DNA from: Serripes groenlandicus
Lineage: Eukaryota > Mollusca > Bivalvia > Cardiida > Cardiidae
Length of the DNA stretch: 64,000 nt
Direction of reading: 5' to 3'
Assembly (NCBI GenBank): GCA_031761405.1
Contig: JASEVX010000001.1
Span: 27,788,612-27,852,611, forward strand
The position numbers and the translations under genes were made by a program. How positions within the stretch are numbered: the stretch's first letter is position 1; every line of letters begins with the position of its first letter. The notes under the pieces were generated by a model. That model searched no databases. It was not told the DNA's origin and saw only the letters and a list, made by a program, of their open reading frames with translations. Positions 22,744 through 34,213 of the stretch are shown here, one piece after another.

Positions 22744-24536
22744 CTGTCTTATGTTGTGATCTTTCATATTGTTATGTCTAACTTACATCTTAATTTGTCT
22801 AACATATGTGTTAATATGTGCCCATGCCATGTTAGTATGTCTAACTTACATGTTATTATGTCTAACATACGTGTTATTATGTCTAACTTACATGTTATTA
22901 TGTCTAACATACGTGTTATTATGTCTTACCTACATGTTATTATGTCCAAATGGCATGTTGTTATGTCTATCCGATATGCTATTTTGTCTAATTGGCATGT
23001 TATTATGTCAAACTGACATGTTATTATGTCAAACTGACATGTTATTATGTCTCTCCAGGATGCTATTATGTCTAGCATACACGTTATTATGACTGTTTTA
23101 TGTCTTAGTATGTCAAACGAACATGTTACTGTTATGTATAACTGTCATGCTATTATGTATAATCATATGTTTTTTATGTCAAGTTTACACTTTATTATGT
23201 CCAGTAAACATGTTATTATGTCAAGTTGACTTGGCATTATGTCTATTAGACGTCTTGTCCATAACAAATGTTATCTTGTCTAACTGGCATGTTGTTATGT
23301 TAAAGTATCGTGGTGTTGTTGAAAAAAGGCTCGATACTCTTACATGCCCGCATAAATGACAATGGAGATCTCATTCAATATGTGTAATAATTATGTTTAG
23401 GTTTCGATTCGCAGAGCACCGGTCAAATATTTATAAAGATAATTTGTATATGATTCTGCATCTAACACGTTCTGCAGCAGACAGCCTTTTTTGTGGAGAT
23501 GAACATGCATATAGGAGCAGTGACTTAATCAAAATAATATGCATTCTATTTTAACCCTTTGCCTTATACAGACGTACTTTGATCTCCCTACAGCAGTTGA
23601 CTTTTGAAAACATTGGGGGCAAGTGGAGAAAGTGCTTATGATGTTGCCACAATCTTTTAAACTCTATTCAATTATCAAACTTTAATTTATAGACATTTTC
23701 CATATATATTTGCTTTGACTTATGTGGGAAAGGTTTAAAGTGTCAATGTAAGATCAATACCTAGTCCTTTCTCACATGCATGTGTGTTTTGACGCATCTG
23801 CAGCAGACGATGTTTAAACATATTTGGCAAAAGTAGCTCTAGTAAATGTTCATTACGTGGGGTATACTCTTACTCATAGATTTGTATGTTTAACCCTTCT
23901 TAACAATCTGGTGCATTTCGACCAATCTGCAGCAGAAGTCTTTTAAACACATTGTTGCAAAAAGAGAAATCCATTTATCATTTTTGTTTCGCGCTTTTTT
24001 TTAACAACACCATGATAATTCGACATCACAACATGAAACACTAACAAGATAACACGCTTAATGGACAAGACGTCTAATACACAGAATGCAACATGAACTT
24101 GACATAATAACATGTTTACTGGACATAATAACGTGTAAACTTGTCATCAAAACACATTGATTAGACATAATAGCATGACGGTAGACATAACAGTAATATG
24201 TTTGTTTGACATAATAAGACATAGGATAGACATAACAACGTGTATGTTAGACATAATAACGGGTATGATAGATATAATATCATGCCGAAGAGACATAATA
24301 ACATGTCAGTTTGACATAATAACATGCCAGTTAGACATAATAACATGCCAGTTAGACAAAATAGCATATTGGATAGACATACAAACATGCCGTTTGTACA
24401 TAATAACACGGCAGTTACACTTAATAACATGTAAGTTAGACATACTAGCATGGCAGGTGCACATAATAACACATACGTTAGACAAATTAAGATGTTAGTT
24501 AGACATAATAACATGACATATCACAACATGAGACAG
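22744..24536. mobile_element. Foldback-like element with tandem-repeat inverted arms
   Basis: Left arm 22744-23330 and right arm 23993-24536 are inverted copies. Outer ends are CTGTCTTATGTTGTGAT and ATCACAACATGAGACAG; inner ends are GGTGTTGTTGAAAAAAGGC and GCTTTTTTTTAACAACACC. Each arm is filled with about two dozen degenerate 21-bp units of type TTATGTCTAACTTACATGTTA. The 660-bp centre carries three 'CTGCAGCAGA'-type phrases and no ORF. The architecture resembles foldback or Galileo-type elements with repetitive long inverted ends. Short frames across the array are not genes. Confidence 0.8.
22757..23300. repeat. 21-bp minisatellite, left arm
   Basis: Consecutive units of the form TTATGTCTAAC(T/A)TAC(A/G)TGTTA, with drift at the inner end. 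The inverted equivalent is 24025-24515. Confidence 0.85.
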
Positions 24537-24569
24537 GTATGAATCGGTTGAACATGGCCGTTGTAGAGT

Positions 24570-24645
24570 CACGACAGCTCAATTGGTATCGACGAGGACT
24601 ATCAATCCAGTGGTCGTGAGTTCGAGACTCGTCTCGAGTACGCAT
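24570..24645 (+). mobile_element. SINE tRNA-like head fragment (family B)
   Basis: 'CACGACAGCTCAATTGGTAT' A-box region and B-box 'GAGTTCGAGACTC', with a 'TCAATCCAGTGGTCGTGAG' middle similar to the copy at 21040. No tail is recognisable. 24646-25120 holds nothing I can name. Confidence 0.6.
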
Positions 24646-25120
24646 TCTTTCATATGATTGCTTTATCTCGTCTTCCATCAATTGGCTAAATAGTCTTATG
24701 TGTTATCAGACAGGCATGTAACTTGTAGCGGCCATGTTGAACAGATTTAAACAACCTTCTACCGTTACATATTCAATAGATTCAAACTTCTAGACTCGAG
24801 TTGCAAATACATGTACCTGTACCTTTTTATTTCAATGCCCCTTTGTAAAAATGTCTTTGTTGGTTAGTTTTGCTGTAATCATATTATTTGTTTTACGCAA
24901 TACAATATTTCAGTATTGCACGTGTCTTTCTCCAACCATAGATGCTATCGCCTTAAATAACCGGCATGAAACTATGTTTTGTGATAACTGTTATTGTATA
25001 TAATTATAAAGTTTAGTGTTGTTTCATTACATAATTTAAGTAAAGGAAAGCATTCGTATTAAACTGCAAATTCGCACGGTTTTGTCTGGGTCAGCACTGT
25101 TCGCAAATAAGTCATTGAAA

Positions 25121-26167
<1,047 letters not shown>

Positions 26168-26558
26168 TTGGCCGTATCTAATGTTGTGAGAACTCGTGGC
26201 CAGACCCTTTTGCCTTAATAGTTTATGATATACCTGTACACTGTATAATGTTCAATACTTTTATATGGCAATAAAATATGTTTAAACTAGTATCAGTAGC
26301 AGTAGTAGTAGCAGGAGAAGTAATCACAATACACTGGGAGAAGTGTAATCATTACTTCAAGTAGCGCACATGATCAGGTTGGTCCGTGATGCTTAAACAA
26401 ACAATGTATGGATAGATGTCAAATCTCAATGTAAATAACTTTTTCGATTTTGTTTATGCGTATGATAGTCAATATCTATTACTGTTTTCAATTAAATCTA
26501 ACGTGATATATCACAGAACAAAGACAGACCAGTTCAACGACAGTTAACAATATTGATA

Positions 26559-26814
26559 TGAGCCGTCCCACGAGAAAACCAACATTATGGTCTCTGCGTA
26601 ATATATCGACCTAGATTAGCCTGCTCACTCCGCGTAGGCTAATCCGGGCCGACACATTCCGTCTAAGGTGGAAAGACGTATAGAGATTCCTGAAACATAA
26701 AATCCACAGGAGGCGAAAAGTGTCTATCCGAGTTAGCCTGTGCAGCATGCTTAGGCTGATCCGGGTCGATGCTTTACGCAGAGTCCACAATGTTGATTTT
26801 CTCTCGAGTCGGCA
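26559..26814. mobile_element. Palindromic MITE, GAGCCGTCCC family, copy 3
   Basis: Left end TGAGCCGTCCCACGAGAAAA; right end 'TTGATTTTCTCTCGAGTCGGCA', slightly degenerate. The interior has 'GCTAATCCGGGCCGACACAT' and 'AGGCGAAAAGTGTCTATCCG'. Confidence 0.8.
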
Positions 26815-28149
26815 TAATTATAGTATTGTTACTTGAAGTGTCTGGAGATTTTGGGATGTTTTCACATCTCCGTACGGTGACAACTCGGCTGAGTATGTAT
26901 TCTCGCATGTAGAATAGAACCGGATATACTTTCTGATACAGACATTGGAATTGTAGGCCTACGGATGTTACATGATCCCGTTTCGGAGATACAATGACAG
27001 CCCAATTCGTTACAAGTGGCTCATTTAAAGACGGGTTGCGGTTGCGTCCAAGTCACATGTAAGTCTGTCTGTTACAGTTCTATCTCACTCGGGACCGAAG
27101 TGTTTATCAGAATGAGATTTCGTGACCAACATGTGAACGATATCCAATAAGTGCTCTCGACAGTTTCCGTAAGTGACATATCCCCGTTCAAACTTGATCG
27201 TATTATTCACATGTGGTTCTCAATAAGAAATGCTGAAGTAAATAAATGTCTTGCTGAAATCTTGTAGCAATGGCAAGAAAAAGACAAGAATTGTGTAAAC
27301 CGAAAGTTCCCCTCTGAAAATCCTATCACCAATGATACTTTTGTTTCTGATAAATACACAAGAAGGCTTATTTCGTGACAGTCAGTTGCAGTTCGATGTT
27401 ATGAAGTACATGTATATAGTGAAATCTTTGAAAATATTGTACTCGGAAAACGTCGCAGACCAAATTGAAACAATTTCAGACGAATAATCCTGTCAAAATA
27501 GCTTAAACGAATGTGATTGATAACCGCTAATAAGACAGTTCTTATGATTTTTTAACAAAGTATGAAGTGAGACCCGGCATCGATCAATGATCGCGTCGGT
27601 CATTGTTGAGTGGTCTTTGACAAGGCATAAAGCCGAGTCTAATATTATTTAGTGAACGAGGGAACATTGAAAAATAAATTGGCACCGTGATATAACTTAA
27701 ATCCTGTTGCAAATCCCAATAAAATAAATACTCTTAATCCGTTTAAATACAGCAAATACTTATAAGGGAAGTAATTCTACCCCAATTTTGATAAATATAA
27801 TGAATTGTTATCTCCCTTGCTCAAAATAACCCTTCTCATGATGCTCAAGGGGCTCGTTAGAGACAATTGCTTGCTATATACATAATGCGATTCCAAAGAC
27901 GCACATGTATACCTTTCATACGACTTGACACTTTCCGGCATGTTCCATTAAAAATCGTTTCTCTTCTAAAAAAAAGCCAGCTTGCCTATAGATCCCGTTC
28001 AAAGTGGGTGTTTTGGGGTTTTCTAAGACATATTTCGTAATTATCATTTTTATTTTTGTCTCACAATTTCCTTATGTCAGTTGTGCAAACACCCTTTGCA
28101 CATCAGCAACTCTATTGGGAAAAGAATTGCGCCGCTTTGAACAATACAT
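26815..28149. other. No gene seen; SINE tail remnant at 27640-27725
   Basis: Mixed AT-rich sequence. The only recognisable piece is a family B tail 'GGCACCGTGATATAACTTAA' with 'AATCCCAATAAAATAA', preceded by a scrambled body. No exon-like open frame with credible homology is visible. Confidence 0.5.
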
Positions 28150-28335
28150 CTATTCCAGATATATCACGGCGTTTCCTGTGTAAGTTACAAGTACTACTTG
28201 CCCATTTATCCTGACACAAGCGAGTCAGTCGTAATGCTTTCCCCACAATCCTTAGCTCCAAGGACGGTAATCCATTACTTTGGTATGACCCGGTCGGGGA
28301 TCGAAACCGAGACCTCCCACACCGTGGCATACGTT
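28150..28335 (-). mobile_element. tRNA-derived SINE (family A), minus strand
   Basis: 'ATATCACGGCGTTTCCTGTG', 'GCCCATTTATCCTGACACAA', 'CCTTAGCTCCAAGGACGG', then the head complement 'GGTATGACCCGGTCGGGGAT'. The A-box end is eroded. The stretch from 28336 to 29106 after it is AT-rich with nothing recognised. Confidence 0.75.
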
Positions 28336-29106
28336 TACAATGTACATCTACTATTGTCAACTGAATACGTTCCGACTTTTTTGAACAGCTGTTACTATTT
28401 ATAAAGCTATGTTAAAAGAACCCCCTTAATTTCGTATTGCCTTCTTTGTATTAAAGTTGTTTACCGTAAAATAATCTCAAAATACAGTGCATTACACTCG
28501 TTCACAACAGCATGATGCAAATATTACTTTGTAAGACTGATAAATAGAAATGGTTCAGATTATATTATTAATACAATTATTTCAAACAAGACAATGCAAT
28601 AATGCCATCATTTGTTTTGTTTTTGATAACCAGAAAATGTAGATAACACAGGGCTACTTTGATATCAAAATTGGACTCTCAATTTATATACATTGATATG
28701 CATATATGTTTTCACTGGATTTTGATATAAAATGTTTGTGTTAATTGCATAAAAACGGCTACAATCAAGTATAACAACGTTGATGTGCAAAACGAGAACT
28801 ATCTAGATAGCGTATGCCTTTTGTTGCATGCATGTATATGATCGAATAGATCAGTCCCCATTTTCTGCAATTGGGCGTTTCACTTTTAATGAGGTACATA
28901 AAGTAACGTTAACAAACGTATGCAAGAATGCAAAGCCAGTATTTTCGAAAACATTAATATACTTATAGTAACCGATTAAATTTCGACACAAATACTTGCA
29001 CGTGTGTATGTATATGATGTGTTTAAGAACCAAAAACGTACTAATAGATAGTTAAAAAACCATTTTGTTTCCATATGCATCAATATTGATTGATAGTCTG
29101 AACATA

Positions 29107-29359
29107 TGAGCCGTCCCGCGAGATAACCAACATTATGGACTCTGCGTAATGTATCGATCCAGATCAGCCGCACAGGCTGATTCGGGCCGACACATTCTGT
29201 CTCAGTGTGATAGAGGTATAGAGTAATGTTTCCTGAAACAGAAAATTAACGAGAGGCGAACAGTTTCTGTCCGGGTTAGCCTTTGCATCATGCTTAGGCT
29301 GACCCGGGTCGATACTTAACGCAGAGTTCACACTGTTGGTTTACTCGTGGAACGGCTCA
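29107..29359. mobile_element. Palindromic MITE, GAGCCGTCCC family, copy 4
   Basis: TGAGCCGTCCCGCGAGATAA at the left and TTACTCGTGGAACGGCTCA at the right, with the usual 'GTAATGTATCGATCCAGATC' and 'GCTGACCCGGGTCGATACTT' interior. A broken half copy follows at 29418-29493 ('AAGCCTGCGCGGCATGCTAA', 'CTGGTTTTCTCGCAGGATGG'). Confidence 0.8.
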
Positions 29360-29699
29360 TATACCATGGCCACACTTACATAAGTGGCCATGCACCTCAG
29401 CTAACCACTTTTCACTTATCCGGGTAAGCCTGCGCGGCATGCTAATGTCGATACTTTACGAGTCCACAATGCTGGTTTTCTCGCAGGATGGCATTAATTA
29501 TTTGATCAACCTTAATGTAGACAAACGTTCTGATCGAATCGCAAACGCAAAAACGGTGTATTCCTCAGGTAACAATCAATTAGATTGTTTCTTTATGTCT
29601 TCGCTACGTAGAGCATCGGACTACCATCACTATACTTGTTCATCGGCTACTGTGTCTGATTTCGTCATGGTGCGTCAAAGCTCTGAATGACTATGCTGT

Positions 29700-29789
29700 A
29701 TGGCACGCCATTTGCACAATAACTACAAAAACCTATGTTCTGACGTGAGAACCTCGGTTCTCGTAGTTATTATGCAAACGGCGTGCCAT
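29700..29789. repeat. Near-perfect 27-bp inverted repeat with nested hairpin
   Basis: Arms 29700-29726 (starts ATGGCACGCCATTTGC) and 29763-29789 (ends CAAACGGCGTGCCAT) pair at 25 of 27 positions around a 36-base loop. The loop ends in a second perfect hairpin, GAGAACC-TC-GGTTCTC (29747-29762). Confidence 0.9.
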
Positions 29790-29874
29790 AATGGTGTGGT
29801 TCCATTTAGTCACAACTCGGCAATGCTTTATTGGGATCAAAACCAGACTATTTGATTGTTTGGTGTTAACAGCG

Positions 29875-30107
29875 CTCTCAATAATGTTTTAGTTATATCA
29901 CGGCGTTTCCTAGGTAAGTTACCAGTACTACTAGTCCATTTATCCTGACACCAATTGTTATGCTAACCCCGCAACCCTTAGGGCCAAGAAGAGCACTAAG
30001 AGCATTAATACCATTTTTTAAAGTCTTTAGTATAAACCGGGCTAGTCTCACGACCGCAAACTATCGAAGCAGAGGCAGACGTTCTACCACTACACCACCG
30101 AGGCTAA
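29875..30107 (-). mobile_element. tRNA-derived SINE (family A), minus strand
   Basis: Contains 'TTATATCACGGCGTTTCCTA', 'GTCCATTTATCCTGACACCA', 'CAACCCTTAGGGCCAAGAAG' and a head complement ending 'ACCACTACACCACCGAGGC', whose inverse is a good A-box region. The B-box is mutated. Confidence 0.75.
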
Positions 30108-30500
30108 CAAGACTAACAATACCATATGATTTTATTCTAAAGAGTAATTAGTTTATTCTTGTAGTAAATAGCTGTCACATGACAGCATAGTTCGCCGAAA
30201 TGGGACTGTATTATGAACCTAAACTAAAGACTTGAACACAAAGTTTTACAGTTTTGCTTGACCACATACATTTAAAATTTACGACCAACACAACCGCCTA
30301 TTTAGGTTTCAACAAATTTTACAAAAGAGTATTGTAATAATTATTGTTTCAGCAACTGTTTATATGTAAATGTGAATAGAATATTTTAAAACTCTGATTA
30401 TACATGCATGTTAAATAAAAGTACGTAGTATGTGCCACGTATCGGACAACAGGTTATAGTAAAGTTTGATATACAGTGTAGTATAATAATGATAAAGATA

Positions 30501-30740
30501 TGAGCCGTCCCACGAACAAATCAAGCTTGTGGACTATACGTAAAGTATCGACCCGGATCAGTCTGAGCATGAAGCGCAGGCCTCCTGTGGATTTTCTGTT
30601 TCAGGATTCATTACTCTATACCTCTATCCCACTGATACGTAATGTGTCGCCCCGGATCAGTCTGCACGGACTGTGCAGGCTGATCTGGGTCGATACATTA
30701 CGCAGAGGCAAAACTGTTGGTTTTCTCGAGGAACGGCTCA
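30501..30740. mobile_element. Palindromic MITE, GAGCCGTCCC family, copy 5
   Basis: TGAGCCGTCCCACGAACAAA to TTTTCTCGAGGAACGGCTCA. An internal deletion has shortened the left half. The following 30741-31439 has no recognised feature. Confidence 0.8.
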
Positions 30741-31439
30741 TATACAGTGTAGTATAATGATGACAAGGATATGAAAAGTAGACACTTGTCTGTAAAACAC
30801 TCAGTTCTCAACCACGTCTTACTGAATAGTGTGATTACAGGAATATAAAGGCATATCTCTGGCATGGTTAGAAAGTTACACCTGCTTTATGGGAAATTTC
30901 TCTGAAATAGTAAGGTAAAGCATAATGTCACTACTTGTGTGTGCGTATGAACCGCAATGCATGTCCCGAAAGTACACTTATATCAGCTGTCTAAGAGTAA
31001 CGGTTTTCTATAACTATATAAAGGACAATTAGTTATTCAACATCGCATACACTGTTTTGAAACTATATACACACAAGTAAAAACTGCTTCTACAGCAGAA
31101 AAAGTACACGTCATAAAAGAGAACGACTTATTTAGACCTGCAATGTTACAATATATATCACCCTCTCTGTCGCATGGCGCGAGTTCGATTACGTGATCAC
31201 AATAAACATTGTTGTCTATGTCATCGAAATACTCCTGGCAGCATAGATTCAGCTCATAATTAGCATTTAAATTCAATACATAATAATAATTTATATCACA
31301 AAGTTAGATACAAGGGAGTCCGTGTGCTATAACCTGGCTTTTTCCGGAAAAAACTTGGTGCACGCGAGGAATTTTTTCCTAACGACCAGTGCTTGACCTC
31401 TTGTTGAGTGGGAGACACTTAAAGCACTTCATAACAATT

Positions 31440-31520
31440 TTTTGAACAGGGTCCGGAAATTGAACCCCACACTTCTGGATAGACAGTCCAGCTTGTAAAC
31501 CACTAGACTACCGGACCACT
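31440..31520 (-). mobile_element. tRNA-like SINE head, minus strand
   Basis: On the minus strand it reads 'GGTCCGGTAGTCTAGTGGTT' (A-box) and 'GGGGTTCAATTTCC' (B-box-like). Upstream material (31370-31440) may be its body. The family is unclear. Confidence 0.55.
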
Positions 31521-32039
31521 CAGTCGTATGAAGTCCAAATAACTTTTTATAATGATAACTATTTGCTTTTTATAATGTTATTAACCAAAAAATAGGTTTA
31601 ACAATACACAGGGTTTTACTTCCGTGAATATTGGTTCCAGTTTCGTTGAAACAATAGTAGAAAACTGCGGGAACAATAGGTCACTTGCTTATCTATGGTA
31701 ACTATTTTAAGCCACCTATGAATACACGGCGCTAATAGGCCGTGTAACAAAGAACATTGGATACCTGAAGAGAAATACCTGTAAAGTATTAACACTCTAC
31801 CTACAATAACTGATGTAATCACGTAAAATATAAGATTCTGAAAATTCGTTTTAATTTAAAAAGCAAATTTGTTTTAGATAGAAAACATTGTGAAAGAGAC
31901 AACAACTAATTTTAGGCTAAAGGTAATTAACGTACGTCATGAAAACAGTATATAACTTTATAGGTACTTAATTCAGCAATCTTTTAAATTCATATCTAAA
32001 AGAGTTATGCCAAACTGTCATGAAATAATCTCGTAAGGG

Positions 32040-32690
32040 AGGCATTACTTTTTCATCGCTACTGAGGCCCATAAACTTTCACAACGAGTTTGATCAAGAT
32101 TGAATGAAAACTATTTAAGTGAAAGATTAAAATTAATCGATACATAGAATGAACTATGCATATTTGGCATAATATTGTATAATTCAATGGCTTAGAGCGG
32201 TTTGGTTGGTTTTCGGAGTTTGCAAAGACATAACGACCACTAACATGTTCAACAATTTTGGTCGAGATCTGATGAAAACTGTTCGACTTAGAGATCGGAC
32301 GATGCTTATTTGGCCAAATTTAGATCATTGTAGGGCTGTAATGAAAAGGTGCTTTCAGCGATATGAATTGTTAGCAAACTTGGACCAGACATTATTTATC
32401 GTTTGGAAAAAAAAACCTTAGAGAGCGGATACGGTAAATATTTGGTAAATAGTAGATAATTCAAAAGTACAAAAATCAAAAAATGCATTGAGTGTTTTTT
32501 GCTTGTTATCGGACTTGGCCAAGACATTTTACCCACAAACATATTCAACGCATATGGTAAAGATCAGGTTAAAACTGGTGGACTTAGAGAGCATACAACG
32601 TGTGGACGTCTTCCGAAGCCGCATGTGTTCCTGTAATAACGGCGCCGTCTATCCACGGGGGCATAACAAGCTTTCTCCATAAAAGATATC
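32040..32690. repeat. Modular intergenic repeat ('ACTTAGAGAGC' type)
   Basis: Two to three degenerate modules share 'GTTTGCAAAGACAT' or 'CTTGGCCAAGACATT', an 'AACATGTTCAAC' or 'AACATATTCAAC' phrase, 'AAAACTGTTCGACTTAGAGA' or 'AACTGGTGGACTTAGAGAGC', and 'GGACGATGCTTATTTGGCC'. I recall similar modules from bivalve intergenic DNA. It lies just 3' of the channel gene. 31521-32039 holds nothing recognised. Confidence 0.5.
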
Positions 32691-32892
32691 TACTAGATCT
32701 ACGTACGTTCAGCAACTATCAAACACGGAACAGCAAGAGTCATTTGAAATTATTATTATCAACAAATAAACTAAGTTTGTTCAAATAAGCCATTTGGCCA
32801 GTTAAACAAGCACGTGTAACGTTTACAGTGGCAAATAAAGTCACGCATGTTAACGTACTATTGAATTCATAACAGCTGACGGTATATGAAAG

Positions 32893-32898
32893 TTTATT
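32893..32898 (-). terminator. Candidate polyadenylation signal AATAAA of the TRPV-like gene
   Basis: AATAAA on the minus strand, about 92 bases past the TAA stop at 32992-32990. Position and spacing are plausible, but no transcript evidence is available. Confidence 0.4.
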
Positions 32899-32989
32899 CT
32901 TAAAATATTTTAAATTCCAGATTATTGTTATACTGTAGCATCTAAATGTAACGCTGTTGAATATCAATGTTTGCTTATACTGATACTAT

Positions 32990-34213
32990 TTACAGATGTG
33001 TTCTCTCGCTCGACTCAATTCTTTGACGTTTATCATTTGAGGGAGAATCCCCGCCTTTTTTTAATTCCTTGACTGTACTTCGGTTCTCCTCATCTGACCG
33101 TAACCACAGCATACGTCTATACTTTGTTACACTACGGTAACCAGGCATTACTATCGTAACCGCCTCTGCAACGGGGCATAAGAACCGAGGGGGAAGCATT
33201 GCTTCTAGATTTAGAATAGCATGCATTCTTTGCAAACGGACATATGCCTTGCTAGATGTTGTAGTTGTGAGTACAGAACAGGTGTTTGACATGATCGCTA
33301 TCAATGCATTTAGCAATAAGATTGTCGTCATCAGAACAAAAAAGACAAATACAATCACAGCCAATACAGGATCTCGAGCGTTGAATAGGTCACCGATTTC
33401 ACCAATACCTAACATGACTGTAAACATCTTTACGAATGTTTTACCGACATGCTGAAAATCATCTTCGTCACTTTCGCCAGCCCCTTGCATAACAACAAAC
33501 ATGGCTACAGAAAAGCCAATTAATAGAAACGACATAACGATCCCAAACTGTAAGAGGTTTGCAACTACATTTCTTATCAACACTGTAAAGAAACTGAACT
33601 GCTCGACAACGCGCAGAAAGTAAATCATGGAATACCAACCAATTATGACGGTGAACGGTAACACATAGTTTTCATATCCTGAATACGTCAACATGAATAT
33701 AAAGTCTACAATAATACAGATTCCAAGAAGAACGATAATGTGGCCATATGACAAAAGAACGACTGACCCTCTATTCTTCAAACCATAATGTATGCCTGCT
33801 ATACAATGTGAAGAAACGCAGAGTACACCATACGTGACTATGATGCTTCCAGAAGCGATCACGAAAGTCACATCATTGTAATAAGAAGACGTTGCTTTCG
33901 CTTTAACGACGGGATTGTCCAGTCGTGCACGGACAATGGCCTGCCATGAGTACAGACACATAATTAGAAAATGCAATAGCGTCCATATTCTATAACCAAA
34001 CTTGTATGATTCCCATTTCGCAGATATTGTTTTGCCAACTATATTCAAGCCGACAAATCGTATAGTAGATTCATCTGTGGGTTGATGTTTCAATATATAA
34101 AGGACAGAGTTGTGTCTTTTCCCTTCATCTGCAATTGGAACCGTATCTATCTCAGTAACATCATAAGCAACGTCATCAAAGTTCCCTCTTTCTCCATCGT
34201 TTATTCGATATGC
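32990..34213 (-). CDS. TRPV-type channel exon 2: S1-S6, pore and TRP domain
   Basis: Encodes residues 317-723. The acceptor TTTGTTTCAG (ending at 34214) precedes 'AYRINDGERG' in phase 0, matching the exon 1 donor. 'YDVTEIDTV...NSVLYIL' fits the TRPV pre-S1 pattern. Approximate segments are S1 390-410, S2 430-450, S3 467-491, S4 499-516, S5 534-558, pore 569-591 and S6 599-624. The filter region reads 'MLGIGEIGDLF', where TRPV1-4 have a 'GMGD'-type filter. S6 ends 'LLLNALIAIMSNT', like the family 'LLLNMLIALMGET'. The C-terminus is short, charged and ends 'SSERTHL'. The frame upstream of the acceptor stays open for 46 codons, but that region is intron-like and is not needed. Confidence 0.88.
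   Translation of the reverse strand, partial: AYRINDGERGNFDDVAYDVTEIDTVPIADEGKRHNSVLYILKHQPTDESTIRFVGLNIVGKTISAKWESYKFGYRIWTLLHFLIMCLYSWQAIVRARLDNPVVKAKATSSYYNDVTFVIASGSIIVTYGVLCVSSHCIAGIHYGLKNRGSVVLLSYGHIIVLLGICIIVDFIFMLTYSGYENYVLPFTVIIGWYSMIYFLRVVEQFSFFTVLIRNVVANLLQFGIVMSFLLIGFSVAMFVVMQGAGESDEDDFQHVGKTFVKMFTVMLGIGEIGDLFNARDPVLAVIVFVFFVLMTTILLLNALIAIMSNTCSVLTTTTSSKAYVRLQRMHAILNLEAMLPPRFLCPVAEAVTIVMPGYRSVTKYRRMLWLRSDEENRSTVKELKKGGDSPSNDKRQRIESSERTHL

Noticed and set aside
22757..23300. CRISPR-like array of short repeats
   Set aside because: Units are contiguous 21-bp tandem repeats without unique spacers, mirrored by an inverted array, in a eukaryotic genome; no cas genes.
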